Source of the DNA: Flavobacterium notoginsengisoli
GTDB taxonomy: Bacteria; Bacteroidota; Bacteroidia; Flavobacteriales; Flavobacteriaceae
Direction of reading: 5' to 3'
Length of the DNA stretch: 64,000 nucleotides
Assembly (NCBI RefSeq): GCF_014207905.1
Contig: NZ_JACHLB010000001.1
Coordinates: forward strand, 1,490,723-1,554,722
This document shows, piece by piece, positions 55,115 through 64,000 of the stretch. The notes below the pieces were generated by a model. It had not been told where the DNA came from and made no database searches. It saw only the letters and a program-made list of their open reading frames with translations. How positions within the stretch are numbered: the stretch's first letter is position 1; each line of letters begins with the position of its first letter. The position numbers and the translations under genes were made by a program.

Positions 55115-55663
55115 TTATTCTTCTATTGCAGTTTCAAATTCCATGTGATCTACAATTTCTGTTTCTGGTTTGTCTGGTTTAGAAGCTTTTAAAGCATTAA
55201 ATCTTTCTAACATTTCGGTTTCTCCTTCTTCACCGCTGAAATAAGGAAAAACATCCATAATTGGTGTTTCTGAAATAGACGGAATAGAATATTCTCCCAT
55301 CGTATTTTTCATTATATGAATTGTGTTGTCATAAGCTTCGCGCACATCATTTGCTTGAACCAGCATATACATGCTTGTTTTTCTTTCCTTACCACTTTCT
55401 TCATCATAAGCAATTAAAGTGATTTTAGATTTAAACCATCTGTCCGCATTTTCAAAAGGATGGATTTCGGCATAATTTGCCACTTTAATAGCCGTGATTT
55501 TAAATTCTTCACTAATGTAAGCGGCCATTTCTTCATTAATCCTTTTTTCAGCTTCTGTGTAAGACAAAGCGTCAACCAAATACGGTTCTGTTAATACTTT
55601 TTGTCCGCCAGTTTCATCTGTTTTTCTATATTTTACTTTGCATTCGTACCAAACTACGCTCAT
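55115..55663 (-). CDS. DUF4494 protein
   Basis: 182 residues from the ATG at 55661-55663, preceded by AAAGAG. The longer frame to 55822 adds 53 residues unlike the family. MSVVWYECKVKYRKTDE, PYLVDALSYTEAEKRINEEMAAYISEEF and DRWFKSKITLIAYDEESGKERKT are DUF4494 blocks. Function unknown; common across Bacteroidota. Confidence 0.8.
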   Translation of the reverse strand: MSVVWYECKVKYRKTDETGGQKVLTEPYLVDALSYTEAEKRINEEMAAYISEEFKITAIKVANYAEIHPFENADRWFKSKITLIAYDEESGKERKTSMYMLVQANDVREAYDNTIHIMKNTMGEYSIPSISETPIMDVFPYFSGEEGETEMLERFNALKASKPDKPETEIVDHMEFETAIEE

Positions 55664-56069
55664 CTCTTTTAAATTTTTAAGGATGCCAAAGATAAATTTT
55701 ACAGGAAAATAAATAGTTAAATATCGAAATAGATATTCACAATTTTGAGTGTTTTTTGGTAATCTTTTGAATGCCTGAAAGTTGTGTTTTTTTTCTTCAG
55801 AAAGTTTTGTAATCGCATTCATTCCTTTTAATTATAAAAAACTGAAAATATTTTTTGAGTGTAAATATTTGTAATTCAATTGTTTATTTTTTTTAATAAT
55901 TGAATTCCCTAAAAAAATGAATTTTCCTTAAAACCAAATATTCGAATTCAACGTAATTGGGGAAATACAGTGGTTGGGAATGAGGCAAATTCAAAAGATA
56001 GTAGTTTTTGGAAGAACAGAATCTTACAGCATTCCTAGCCATTTTTTTTTATAATTTGAAGCAGTATTT
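55664..56069. other. Gene-free divergent gap
   Basis: 406 bp between the divergent DUF4494 and 56070 genes. It contains a TATCTTTG -7 element (minus strand, 55687-55694). A weak long-loop pairing (TGGTTGGGAATG with CATTCCTAGCCA) is the only other structure I see. Confidence 0.4.
55687..55694 (-). promoter_or_regulatory. Possible -7 promoter element TATCTTTG for the DUF4494 gene
   Basis: Fits TANNTTTG on the minus strand, 23 bp before the DUF4494 ATG. This position also argues against the longer upstream start. -33 not clear. Confidence 0.35.
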
Positions 56070-56315
56070 ATGACAGGAAAATTAAACGTTCAGAAGTTAA
56101 AAGAAACTTTAAAATATCTAGAAAGCAAAGATCGTGAATTAAAAAATCAAGGTCAAAATGATACGCGCAGTCTTGAATCAATGATAAAATATTTGAAAAA
56201 AGACATGATTGAGCAATATAATTTAGATGATCATCATGTTACGATAAAACAAGAAATAAAAGATACGCAGACTTTTATTGAGAACGTAAAAAGAATTATT
56301 TCGGTTAATATATAA
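56070..56315 (+). CDS. Small coiled-coil hypothetical protein
   Basis: 81 residues, almost wholly helical and charged (LKETLKYLESKDRELKNQ ... IKQEIKDTQTFIENVKRII), with heptad-like spacing. No signal or membrane segment. Not recognised; a small cytoplasmic coiled-coil protein. Confidence 0.55.
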   Translation: MTGKLNVQKLKETLKYLESKDRELKNQGQNDTRSLESMIKYLKKDMIEQYNLDDHHVTIKQEIKDTQTFIENVKRIISVNI

Positions 56316-56342
56316 GTTCGCTTTTAAGGTCAAATTATACTT

Positions 56343-57281
56343 TTATTCCAGTTTAAATTTTTGGTTTTTGCAATCGAGAGTCAGTTTATGGTTGAGGAAA
56401 AGTTTGTTTCCAATCATGCCCTGCATTCCTGAACGTTTCATTAAGAATTTTTGCAAGTCCGATGTGCCTTCAATATGCGTAACTTCCGAAAGATTTAATT
56501 CTAAATTTCCGAACAGGATTTTCTTTTTCGCGGAAGCGGAAAAAACCGACAATGTATTTCCCCAAGAATTTCCTTTTTCAGTTTTTATTTTACTGTTTGT
56601 ATTTTTATATTTTTTCCAAACTTCTTTTGTTGTAATCAATTCGTAACCGCTTGTTCCAGAATCATAAAGCAACTTTAAATTTTCATTTTCTACTTTTGCC
56701 GAAATTAAAATTTTACGTTTTTTGAATTCAAAATCCACGAAGTTTTTTTCCTGAATTTGTTCCGTAAAAGAACATTTATTATTCTTAAAATCTAAAACAG
56801 TAATCCGTTTTTCTAATAAATCGGTTCCAATCGTTCCGATTATATTCTCGGCATTTGGATCTTCAAAATCTACTTTATTTCCATAATTTAAAACTTCGAA
56901 ATTGCTAGAAATTATATCCATTTTTCCAATTGTAAAATGTGTCGCAATTTGATTTTTTTCAGAATTGAAATGCAGTTGATTTTGATGCTTTTTTGAAATC
57001 GATTCTAATGCATTTTTATAGAAAACAGTAATTGGCGAACCAGAATCAAATTGCATGTAAAACGTTTGATTAATTCCCTCTAGTTTTATTGGAAAAAGTA
57101 ATGCAGAATGTAGATTTTCATCGGAAGAAATCCATTTCATCGGAATATTTTCTGCTGTTCCAGAAACGGTTAAATAATTTTCTGGCGGAGTGAATTTCTT
57201 TTGGAAATAAAAATATCCTCCCAACAAAAATAAAACGATTATAACTAAACTGGCGATTGCAATTTTCTTCAATATTTTCAT
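56343..57281 (-). CDS. Membrane-anchored aspartyl-protease-like protein
   Basis: 312 residues from the ATG at 57279-57281; a TTG at 57299 would add six. One N-terminal membrane anchor (about 8-25) precedes two retropepsin-like halves, each with a DSG motif: FYMQFDSGSPITVFY and LLYDSGTSGYELI. DTG/DSG pairs form the active site of aspartyl proteases. Activity is plausible but unproven. The linked regulator gene lies upstream. Confidence 0.65.
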   Translation of the reverse strand: MKILKKIAIASLVIIVLFLLGGYFYFQKKFTPPENYLTVSGTAENIPMKWISSDENLHSALLFPIKLEGINQTFYMQFDSGSPITVFYKNALESISKKHQNQLHFNSEKNQIATHFTIGKMDIISSNFEVLNYGNKVDFEDPNAENIIGTIGTDLLEKRITVLDFKNNKCSFTEQIQEKNFVDFEFKKRKILISAKVENENLKLLYDSGTSGYELITTKEVWKKYKNTNSKIKTEKGNSWGNTLSVFSASAKKKILFGNLELNLSEVTHIEGTSDLQKFLMKRSGMQGMIGNKLFLNHKLTLDCKNQKFKLE

Positions 57282-57369
57282 GTCTAAATTTTTCTGCAAG
57301 ATTCGGGTTTTGATTCCGATTTGAGCGAAAAAACTAGGCGACAGTTTTACGACAGTTTTGTGACTTTAG

Positions 57370-57909
57370 CTATAAGAAGTTGTTTTTCAGTTTTATAGAT
57401 AATTCTTGTTTTTGATTTAAACTGATTCCGTTTATTAAAACAACAATTAATTTTAAGCAAAGAGAACCAATTAACGGCACAAGAAAAAGAGGAAATTGCA
57501 AAGAAAAAGCCTTTTGAAGAAATGGGCTTACAATAAGTAAAATGGCAAGCGAAAGACTCAAAATGATTTGAACGCTTACTAGTTGTTTTCCGATTTCTTT
57601 GGTTTTAGAATCTTTACTTTTATTGGTTAAAATTAACGGTACTATAATGCTTCCAAACGGAATTACAGAGCCCATCATAATAGAAATGTTGATGATTTTG
57701 GCTCTTTCTACATCGAAAAAATCGGCTTTGTCAAAAAGATTTTCTGGTGTTGTTTCTAAAGTTTGCGCAATGGTTTTTAAAGTAAATCCTTTTAAGATAT
57801 TACCTGCTTCAATTCGCTGAATCGTTCTTAACGAAAGTCCAGATTTTTCGGCAAGTTCATTTTGAGTCATGTTTTTTTCTTCCCTCAAAAATTTAACTTT
57901 ATTCTTCAT
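57370..57909 (-). CDS. XRE-family HTH regulator with membrane domain
   Basis: 179 residues. Residues 1-60 are a Cro/C1-type helix-turn-helix (VKFLREEKNMTQNELAEKSGLSLRTIQRIEAG). About 75-170 hold three to four membrane segments separated by short charged loops, so the DNA-binding domain is tethered to the inner membrane. The signal is unknown. It is 88 bp upstream of the aspartyl-protease-like gene on the same strand, which may be its partner. Confidence 0.8.
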   Translation of the reverse strand: MKNKVKFLREEKNMTQNELAEKSGLSLRTIQRIEAGNILKGFTLKTIAQTLETTPENLFDKADFFDVERAKIINISIMMGSVIPFGSIIVPLILTNKSKDSKTKEIGKQLVSVQIILSLSLAILLIVSPFLQKAFSLQFPLFLVPLIGSLCLKLIVVLINGISLNQKQELSIKLKNNFL

Positions 57910-58099
57910 TGCTTTTTGAATGTGGTTGAGGAACGAAATTATAAAAAAGTTTAATCAATTGGATATGCCAGAAAGTGTTTGTTTTTTGAAGTGAAATGGG
58001 AGTTTTAATAAAAAATTAAGTTTTTTTCTTTAACAAAAATTACTAACTTGTTGTAGAATAAATGATTCACTTAATATAATTTTCTTAAAAAATGCCACT

Positions 58100-59572
58100 A
58101 TGCGAGTATCAGTAGTTCGAAAAAGTATAAAATTTACACCAGATTCCAGAAGAGTTGTTGCCAGATATTTTATGAATGGCATTGAAAGAACCCAACAAAT
58201 GGTTCTTCGAATAATGACTCTTGAAGAAAAAGAGGTTTTGCAAACCTTAGAGCAGACACTACGCGAATTTGCAAGACGCCATAGAAATATTTCGGCTGTT
58301 TTTTTCAGGCATTGTGAGCGAATCAGACCGATTATTGAGGAAATGCAGATTGATTTTGATTCACTTTCTTTAGATCGAAAAATGCTTATCGGATCTTATT
58401 GCACAATGGAATATGCAATAGAATCTGCCGCTATTTTTAACCCTTCAATTGTAGAAGATTTTGATCAGACAGGTTTGGAAGCTGGCGAAAAACGCGTTGT
58501 TATTTCTTTTCGTGCAACTGGCGAAGGGCATATTTCTTCTATTGTTTTTAGAAGAGGAATTTTAGATAGAGATAACAATCTTCAAATAATGAAAATCGGA
58601 AATCATATTGATAAAGCCGAAATCGAACATAAAACATTATTTAATAAAGAACGTTTTTTAACCAAATTATCAGAAATGCATACGACGGACAAATATATTG
58701 TCCAGATAATGCAAGATCTTCCTGATGAATTTGAGTTTGCCATTTTAAAGAATATGCTCAATAACGCTTTGAGCGACCCAACAAATAGGGAAGAGCGAAA
58801 AACAGCTTTGCAGGAAATATTATGGCTGGCGAATTCTTTTTATGATTTGCAGTTCAAACACGATTCAGACATTACAGAGCGTGTTATTTTTCCAATTTCA
58901 GACTCAGAAAGCCGAGGTATCGAAGATGCGCGTTTTGTGCGTTTTGTAGATGATGATGATTCTGTGCGTGTTATGGCAACCTATACGGCGTATAACGGAC
59001 ATACAATTTTACCTAAATTAATTTCTACGGAAGATTTCTATAGTTTTAGAGTAATGCCACTTCATGGGGAAGGTGCTCAAAACAAAAATTTAGCTTTATT
59101 TCCTCGAAAAATAAAAGGTAAATATGCGATGTTGGCAAGAATTGACGGTGTTAACAATTACATTATGTATTCGGATAGAGCTACGCAATGGAATACTCCA
59201 ATTTTGTTACAACAGCCAAGATTTACTTGGGAATTAACCCAAATTGGAAATTGCGGTTCGCCACTTTGGACCGAAGAAGGCTGGCTTGTTATTACGCACG
59301 GTGTCGGAACAATGAGACGTTATTGCATTGGCGCGTCATTATTTGATTTGGATGATCCTTCAAAAGAAATCGGAAGGCTTGCTGAACCTTTATTGTCTCC
59401 TTTAGAAGACGAACGCGAAGGTTATGTACCCAATGTTGTCTATTCTTGCGGAGCCATTATTCACAATAATAGCTTGATTTTACCTTACGCCGTTTCTGAT
59501 TATTCTTCGACTTATGGTGTTGTAGATATGGTAGAATTATTAGATGCTTTGAAAAAAAGTTACAAGAAATAA
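58100..59572 (+). CDS. Glycoside hydrolase family 130 (mannoside phosphorylase-like)
   Basis: 490 residues. A helical N-terminal 90 residues is followed by a five-bladed beta-propeller typical of GH130: SRGIEDARFVRF, YNGHTILPKLIST, ALFPRKIKGKYAMLARIDGVNNYIMYS, and NCGSPLWTEEGWLVITHGVG. GH130 members phosphorolyse or hydrolyse beta-mannosides. The exact linkage is undetermined. No mannan-utilisation genes are adjacent. Confidence 0.85.
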   Translation: MRVSVVRKSIKFTPDSRRVVARYFMNGIERTQQMVLRIMTLEEKEVLQTLEQTLREFARRHRNISAVFFRHCERIRPIIEEMQIDFDSLSLDRKMLIGSYCTMEYAIESAAIFNPSIVEDFDQTGLEAGEKRVVISFRATGEGHISSIVFRRGILDRDNNLQIMKIGNHIDKAEIEHKTLFNKERFLTKLSEMHTTDKYIVQIMQDLPDEFEFAILKNMLNNALSDPTNREERKTALQEILWLANSFYDLQFKHDSDITERVIFPISDSESRGIEDARFVRFVDDDDSVRVMATYTAYNGHTILPKLISTEDFYSFRVMPLHGEGAQNKNLALFPRKIKGKYAMLARIDGVNNYIMYSDRATQWNTPILLQQPRFTWELTQIGNCGSPLWTEEGWLVITHGVGTMRRYCIGASLFDLDDPSKEIGRLAEPLLSPLEDEREGYVPNVVYSCGAIIHNNSLILPYAVSDYSSTYGVVDMVELLDALKKSYKK

Positions 59573-59575
59573 ATC

Positions 59576-60352
59576 CTATTTTTTAAGATTTGGAATCTTT
59601 TCTGTCAAGTTTTTCCAATATCGTTTTGGCATGTGTTGAATATGAAGTTTGGTATTTTTTCTAGATTCAATATTGACACTGCTGAAATAGTTTCTCCATA
59701 AATTCTGAAAAAATTCTTCGTTCTCATCTGAAATTTCGGCAAGAAATTTTGAAGACGAAGGATTTGAATCGAATGTTAATTGGACCGTAGCAACTTGTTC
59801 TAAATCATAATAAATTCCGTATTTCCTTTTGGAATCATAAATAAGCCATTTCTGGTCTGCATAACGATCTTTAAAATGCTTTTGAATCAATGGCAATACA
59901 TTGCAATCTGGCTCAACAATGGCGTAGTATAAATTGTCTTTTGTTAGTTTAAAACGAACAAAAGCTTTCATTCTATGACTTTCTTTTCCTGTTAGATGAG
60001 CCGCTTTTCTAACGTTTAAAACTGCATTATTGCTTAAATCTCCCTCAATATTTACGGGGCTTGACAAAACATATTCTGCAAAGCGAAATAGATTTTCTTC
60101 GATTTGATCTAATTCAGAAAAAAAAGCGTGGTAGAGATTTGTAATTCCATGTGTAGAAAGATGTTTTTTCAAGCCATTTAAAACTCGATTTGCCTTTTTA
60201 GGGTCTGTTTCAATATGGTGTGTATTCGAAAAAAGTAATGAGTTTGAAGATTCATTTTTGGCAAAAACAACGTCTTTGAGTTTATATTCATAAATCTCAA
60301 AAACAGCTGTAAGCCAGCCTCCAAATGTGCCGTCGTAAATTAAAAGTGTCAT
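59576..60352 (-). CDS. TIGR03915 putative DNA-metabolism protein (DUF4130)
   Basis: 258 residues. LIYDGTFGGWLTAVFEIYEY at the start and KAFVRFKLTKDNLYYAIVEPDCNVLPLIQKHFKDRYADQKWLIYDSKRKYGIYYD are DUF4130 blocks. The family is consistently paired with the radical-SAM protein found here. Its 5' end overlaps that gene's stop. The proposed role is DNA repair or modification; the chemistry is unknown. Confidence 0.9.
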   Translation of the reverse strand: MTLLIYDGTFGGWLTAVFEIYEYKLKDVVFAKNESSNSLLFSNTHHIETDPKKANRVLNGLKKHLSTHGITNLYHAFFSELDQIEENLFRFAEYVLSSPVNIEGDLSNNAVLNVRKAAHLTGKESHRMKAFVRFKLTKDNLYYAIVEPDCNVLPLIQKHFKDRYADQKWLIYDSKRKYGIYYDLEQVATVQLTFDSNPSSSKFLAEISDENEEFFQNLWRNYFSSVNIESRKNTKLHIQHMPKRYWKNLTEKIPNLKK

Positions 60353-61617
60353 TATTGAAATAAAGAAAGCTGGTTCGAAAAATTGTTTTTGTATTTGCTA
60401 TTTTGGATGTTTAGAATCTGTTCTTTTATTTGCATCGAAGACAAATCTTTCTGCAAATAAAAAGGTGAAGAAAAGGCAAGGAAAAATTTTGAACGACTAT
60501 AAGCTATTCCCAATTTTTTCAAATCTTCTGGTTGTAATCTTTTGAATTTTCGTGCTCTGACAATTTTTTGGGCGCTCGTAACTCCAATTCCAGGAATACG
60601 CAAAATCAATTCTAAATCTGCCGAATTAATATCAACAGGAAACTGATTTAGATTTCGCAAAGCCCATCCTAATTTCGGATCAATATCAAGATCTAAATTT
60701 GGCTGATCAAAGCCTACAATTTCATTAACATTAAAACCATAAAAGCGAATAAGCCAATCAGCTTGATACAAACGATTTTCTCGAATCATCGGAACGGGAG
60801 TTCCAATTTCGGGAAGCCTGCTGTCGTAACTTATTGGCACATAACCAGAATAATACACGCGACGCATATTCATTTGTTCGTAAAAATAATTTGCCATTCC
60901 GAGAATTTCAAGATCATTTTCTTGCGTTGCGCCAATTACCATTTGCGTGCTTTGTCCGGCTGGAGCAAAAAGCGGTGCTTTAAAATTGGATTTTTTTTCT
61001 TCTTTATAACCAATAATTTCATTTTTCAGATATTCCATTGGTTTAATTACATCGGCATGATTTTTTTCTGGAGCTAATAATTTCAGGCTTTTTTCTGTTG
61101 GCATTTCGACGTTTACGCTTAAACGATCGGCATACATTCCAGCTTCTTTTATAAGTTCGTCACTTGCGCCGGGAATAGCTTTTAAATGAATATATCCATT
61201 AAAGTTTTCTTCTAATCGTAATTTCTTTGCGATTCTAACCAAACGTTCCATAGTGAAATCAGGATTGTCAAAAATGCCTGAACTCAGAAATAATCCTTCA
61301 ATATAATTTCTTCTATAAAAACCAATAGTAAGATCTACTACTTCTTGAACTGTAAAGGCAGCACGTTTAATGTCGTTGCTTTTTCGGCTTACGCAATAAG
61401 CGCAGTCAAAAATGCAATGATTGGTAAGAAGGATTTTTAATAACGAAACACAGCGACCGTCTTCGGTGTAAGCGTGACAAATTCCATTTCCTGTATCGCC
61501 CAATCCCTTGTTTGAATTTTTTCGTTTGTTCTGACCTGCAGACGAAGAACAAGAAACGTCATATTTGGCTGCATCTGCTAAAATTGCTAGTTTTTCCATC
61601 ACTCTTTCATGTACCAT
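60352..61617 (-). CDS. TIGR03916 putative DNA modification/repair radical SAM protein
   Basis: 421 residues. The radical-SAM motif is LTNHCIFDCAYCVSRKSND (CxxxCxxC). A helix-hairpin-helix (LRIPGIGVTSAQKIVRARKF, about 335-355) suggests DNA binding. A second in-frame ATG at 61599 is possible. It is coupled to the DUF4130 partner. In many genomes a uracil-DNA-glycosylase-like protein accompanies the pair; none is seen here. Confidence 0.92.
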   Translation of the reverse strand: MVHERVMEKLAILADAAKYDVSCSSSAGQNKRKNSNKGLGDTGNGICHAYTEDGRCVSLLKILLTNHCIFDCAYCVSRKSNDIKRAAFTVQEVVDLTIGFYRRNYIEGLFLSSGIFDNPDFTMERLVRIAKKLRLEENFNGYIHLKAIPGASDELIKEAGMYADRLSVNVEMPTEKSLKLLAPEKNHADVIKPMEYLKNEIIGYKEEKKSNFKAPLFAPAGQSTQMVIGATQENDLEILGMANYFYEQMNMRRVYYSGYVPISYDSRLPEIGTPVPMIRENRLYQADWLIRFYGFNVNEIVGFDQPNLDLDIDPKLGWALRNLNQFPVDINSADLELILRIPGIGVTSAQKIVRARKFKRLQPEDLKKLGIAYSRSKFFLAFSSPFYLQKDLSSMQIKEQILNIQNSKYKNNFSNQLSLFQ

Positions 61618-61770
61618 TTTTCCCGAATTTTAGTTATTTTTAAAAAGAAAATCATTCTTTCAAAACTACTCATTTGAGGTGAAAAGGAATTGAAAATGAC
61701 TGTTCTAAATTGTATCAAATTTCTATAAGCAAAAAAAATGGACTTCCAAAACTTTAACTTTTCAAAATGC

Positions 61771-61789
61771 AAAAACAGGTATAAATACG
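61771..61789 (+). repeat. 19-nt motif copy 3 (AAAAACAGGTATAAATACG)
   Basis: Identical to copy 1, 123 bp before the ATG at 61912 in a 294-bp divergent gap. Confidence 0.6.
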
Positions 61790-61911
61790 GGGTACCGAAT
61801 TTTTCAATATTTCTATATTGCAGCACTAAAGAAGAAATTGATTAATCCCCCTTAAGATCGATTTTGTCTTATTAGCATTTACGAACATTTTTTAACTGAA
61901 AAGCTAAAACG

Positions 61912-62157
61912 ATGAAATTTTTAAAAGGACAAAATGTAACCTACATTGCATTGAGCGGGAGATCTTACACTGCTACGGTAGTAGAAAGAAAAATGGATTT
62001 TAAAAAAGGATTAATAATAAAATCTACAACCAAAGAGAGAGATTTTCATTATTTAATCGAAATTCAAAAAAATGGTACAAAAGAGCATCTTCTTTGTGCC
62101 GAAAATCAACTTAGGATTTTAGAGTGTAAAAAAAGAATGGCCAAAAAAGCAGCTTAA
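61912..62157 (+). CDS. Small hypothetical protein, SH3-like
   Basis: 81 residues. The pattern FLKGQNVTYIALSGRSYTATVVERKMD suggests a small beta-barrel of the SH3 kind, followed by a Lys-rich tail (CKKRMAKKAA). No known family recognised. Its stop overlaps the stop of the convergent hydrolase gene by 4 bp. Confidence 0.55.
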   Translation: MKFLKGQNVTYIALSGRSYTATVVERKMDFKKGLIIKSTTKERDFHYLIEIQKNGTKEHLLCAENQLRILECKKRMAKKAA

Positions 62158-62912
62158 TAGTTGGTTGTGAATTTTTTAACCATATCTATTACAGATTTTG
62201 GTGCTACTTTATGCGGAGTGTGGCCAATATCTGGAAGAATATGTTTTTGAGATTTTCCGTGAACTAATTTGATTGTTCTTTCAACTTGATTTAAAGTTCC
62301 GTATTCATCATTTTTACCTTGAATAAATAGAAGAGGGCATTGAATTTGAGGAAGTAAAGATTCTATATTCCATTTTCTGAAATCTTCTCGAAGCCAGGTT
62401 TCTGTCCAAGCTTTAAAAATAGTTTGGGTTTTATCGCCGTGATATTTCTGAAGTTTTGCAGCTAGATTTGTTGTTTGGTAGGCTTCAACAGCTTTGCGGA
62501 TTCCGTTGAGTGTGATGTCTTCTACAAAAATATGAGCGGCTTCGCAAATAACTCCATTTATTTTGTTTGGATATTTTGCTGCGGCAATTAAAGCAATTGA
62601 ACCGCCATCGCTGTGACCAAATAAAATAGGACTTTCAATAGATAGTTTTTCTACTAAATCATTTAAAATTACGGCTTCTAATTCTAAATAATGTATTGGT
62701 CGAATGTAAGTTGGCATTGCATCAGATTTGCCATAACCTAATCGATCATAAATTAGAATATTACATTGACAAGATTCGGCAATCTTTTTAGGAAAATCTC
62801 TCCAAAGTTCAACACATCCTAAAGAATCATGTAAGAAAACCATTGTCGGGCGATTTTCAAAATCGTTTTGATGTTCGTAAAAAAGATTGTTTCCGTTGAT
62901 GTTAATTAGCAT
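62154..62912 (-). CDS. Alpha/beta hydrolase
   Basis: 252 residues. MVFLHDSLG gives the oxyanion region, FGHSDGG the nucleophile elbow (Ser near 97), Asp in FIQGKNDEYG, and His in LPDIGHTPHK, a complete catalytic triad of the alpha/beta hydrolase fold. The substrate is unknown. It overlaps the upstream EamA transporter gene by 7 bp. Confidence 0.9.
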   Translation of the reverse strand: MLININGNNLFYEHQNDFENRPTMVFLHDSLGCVELWRDFPKKIAESCQCNILIYDRLGYGKSDAMPTYIRPIHYLELEAVILNDLVEKLSIESPILFGHSDGGSIALIAAAKYPNKINGVICEAAHIFVEDITLNGIRKAVEAYQTTNLAAKLQKYHGDKTQTIFKAWTETWLREDFRKWNIESLLPQIQCPLLFIQGKNDEYGTLNQVERTIKLVHGKSQKHILPDIGHTPHKVAPKSVIDMVKKFTTNY

Positions 62913-63808
62913 ACCGCAGTTTTTGATTTAATTGCGTTTTCTTTTTTGTTTTTTGAAATATTGAGATACACAATAGCGCCAAGCATTATGGCAATTCCAA
63001 TAAGCTGTAAAAAAGTTACTTTTTCGCCCAAAATAATATGTGCACAGAAAACAGCGGCAGGTAATTCTAAAGTTAACAAAACAGAACTCAATCCTGCGCC
63101 AATTTTTGGCATTCCGACGGTGAAACAGATAGGAGGGATTACGGTTCCAAAAACAGCTAGAAAAGTTCCCCATTGCAATAATCCGAAATCCAGATGTGTA
63201 CTGTTTGTAATGGCTTCGCAATTTATTAAAAAGATAATCATTGCCGATCCGCTGGTCATTAAAGCACTTTTTTCAAACATCGGAGTTTCTTTTCCGATTT
63301 TGCTTGTAAAAACTATGTAAAGCGTATAAAGTATAGCAGATAATAAACTTAAGGCAATTCCTTTAAATGAAATATTCGCACTGTTTAAATCTAAAAGATT
63401 TCCTGCGAGAACAGTTCCTAAAATGATAAAAAGAGCAGAGCTAATTTCTATTGCACTTGGTTTTTTCTTAAAGAATATCCAATCGACCAAAATGCTCAGC
63501 CAAGTAATCTGCATTAATAAAACAATGGCTAATGATGCCGGAATATAAGCTACAGATAAATAATAAGTATATGCGGAAGAACCCATTGTAGTTCCTGCTA
63601 AAAGCAATCTCCAATTTAATTGCAGTTTTGTGCCATTTTTGAGTCTTTTGAAAATAGCAATCGACCATAAAATTATGGTTCCTGAAAGAGCTTGCGTTAA
63701 AGTAATTTCGGCTGGAGAATAACCTTCTCCATAAGCGATTTTGGCGAATGAAGACAACATTCCGAAACTCAATGCGCCTAAAATTACGATGATAATATAT
63801 TTGTTCAT
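62906..63808 (-). CDS. EamA/DMT-family transporter
   Basis: 300 residues with ten membrane helices in two EamA halves (SSFAKIAYGEGYSPAEITLTQALSG and LLSAILYTLYIVFTSKIG). DMT exporters carry amino acids or metabolites. It is followed in the same unit by the hydrolase gene. A divergent gene begins at 63969. Confidence 0.9.
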   Translation of the reverse strand: MNKYIIIVILGALSFGMLSSFAKIAYGEGYSPAEITLTQALSGTIILWSIAIFKRLKNGTKLQLNWRLLLAGTTMGSSAYTYYLSVAYIPASLAIVLLMQITWLSILVDWIFFKKKPSAIEISSALFIILGTVLAGNLLDLNSANISFKGIALSLLSAILYTLYIVFTSKIGKETPMFEKSALMTSGSAMIIFLINCEAITNSTHLDFGLLQWGTFLAVFGTVIPPICFTVGMPKIGAGLSSVLLTLELPAAVFCAHIILGEKVTFLQLIGIAIMLGAIVYLNISKNKKENAIKSKTAVC

Positions 63809-63968
63809 TTTTGAATTGAAAATATGTTTTGTTCATTCAAAAGTATAAAACAAAGAATATAGAGCGTAATTTTGAATTTAAATATGTATTTAATTCTTTA
63901 AATTGATTTAAATTTGGTTTTATGTCCCAAAATGGAATAAAATTTATACCTTAACTGGAAAAAATCCG

Positions 63969-64000
63969 ATGCAAGATTTAAGCAAACAAGAAATAGAATT
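63969..64000 (+). CDS. Start of a divergent gene, truncated by window edge
   Basis: ATG at 63969 opens MQDLSKQEIE before the right edge. Only ten codons are visible, so identity is unknown. A divergent regulator of the EamA transporter would fit the layout but cannot be shown. Confidence 0.3.
   Translation, partial: MQDLSKQEIE

Noticed and set aside
62928..63836. Overlapping frames inside the EamA transporter gene
   Set aside because: Cys/Phe-rich translations with no protein character; the transporter frame has ten clean membrane helices.

Overview
The window is chromosomal DNA of a gliding Bacteroidota, almost certainly a Flavobacterium close to F. johnsoniae. The signs are low G+C, the run gldK-gldL-gldM-gldN followed by a tandem gldN paralogue (gldO), a groES/groEL-secG-lptE-miaB neighbourhood, TANNTTTG-type promoter elements, A-rich start regions, and many secreted proteins starting MKK.../MRK... 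No phage, insertion sequence, CRISPR array or replication origin was seen.

Layout. 1-8.5 kb: mostly minus-strand envelope and accessory genes (small secreted proteins, an RDD membrane protein, a DUF1080 protein, a lipoprotein, a TlpA-like thioredoxin, a TIGR00027-type methyltransferase behind an Mpo1-like protein, a DUF3754/TMEM143-like protein). 9-17 kb: a zinc-finger protein, a LytTR two-component pair, a small HMA-like protein, a SulP transporter with STAS domain, an AraC regulator with a short-chain dehydrogenase, and a secreted nucleotide pyrophosphatase/phosphodiesterase. 17.4-25.6 kb: a minus-strand housekeeping block in the order miaB, sigma-54 activator, lptE, repeat-rich protein, secG, groES, groEL. 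A four-helix-bundle (23S rRNA intervening-sequence family) gene flanked by heptanucleotide arrays sits between groES and groEL. 26-36 kb: plus-strand topA, an arginase-fold protein with altered metal ligands, then gldKLMN and gldO, the core and motor of gliding and type IX secretion. 36-45.5 kb: FAD oxidoreductase, DUF983, ABC-F ATPase, App1-like phosphatase, diacylglycerol-kinase-like protein, GNAT-like protein, DUF1761, and a secreted Ppx/GppA-like protein. 45.6-55.1 kb: accessory region with secreted unknowns, a second TlpA protein, a lipoprotein metallopeptidase of possible toxin type with a downstream partner and an orphan C-terminal fragment, an initiator tRNA-Met, a DUF4269 protein and a GT39-type glycosyltransferase. 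55-64 kb: DUF4494, an aspartyl-protease-like protein, a membrane XRE regulator, a GH130 enzyme, a radical-SAM/DUF4130 putative DNA-repair pair, an alpha/beta hydrolase and an EamA transporter.

Non-coding DNA is unusually structured. Several intergenic spaces, especially between convergent genes, are filled by nested inverted repeats or degenerate heptamer arrays. One 22-nt terminator hairpin recurs behind five minus-strand transcription units, with a sixth variant. A 19-nt motif (AAAAACAGGTRTAAATACG) occurs three times at unrelated loci. The strongest leads for something undescribed are the four-helix-bundle cassette inside the groE operon, the metallopeptidase locus with modular C-terminal remains, and the arginase-like pseudo-enzyme tied to topA and gldKLMN. 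All functional names come from reading motifs; no database search was run.
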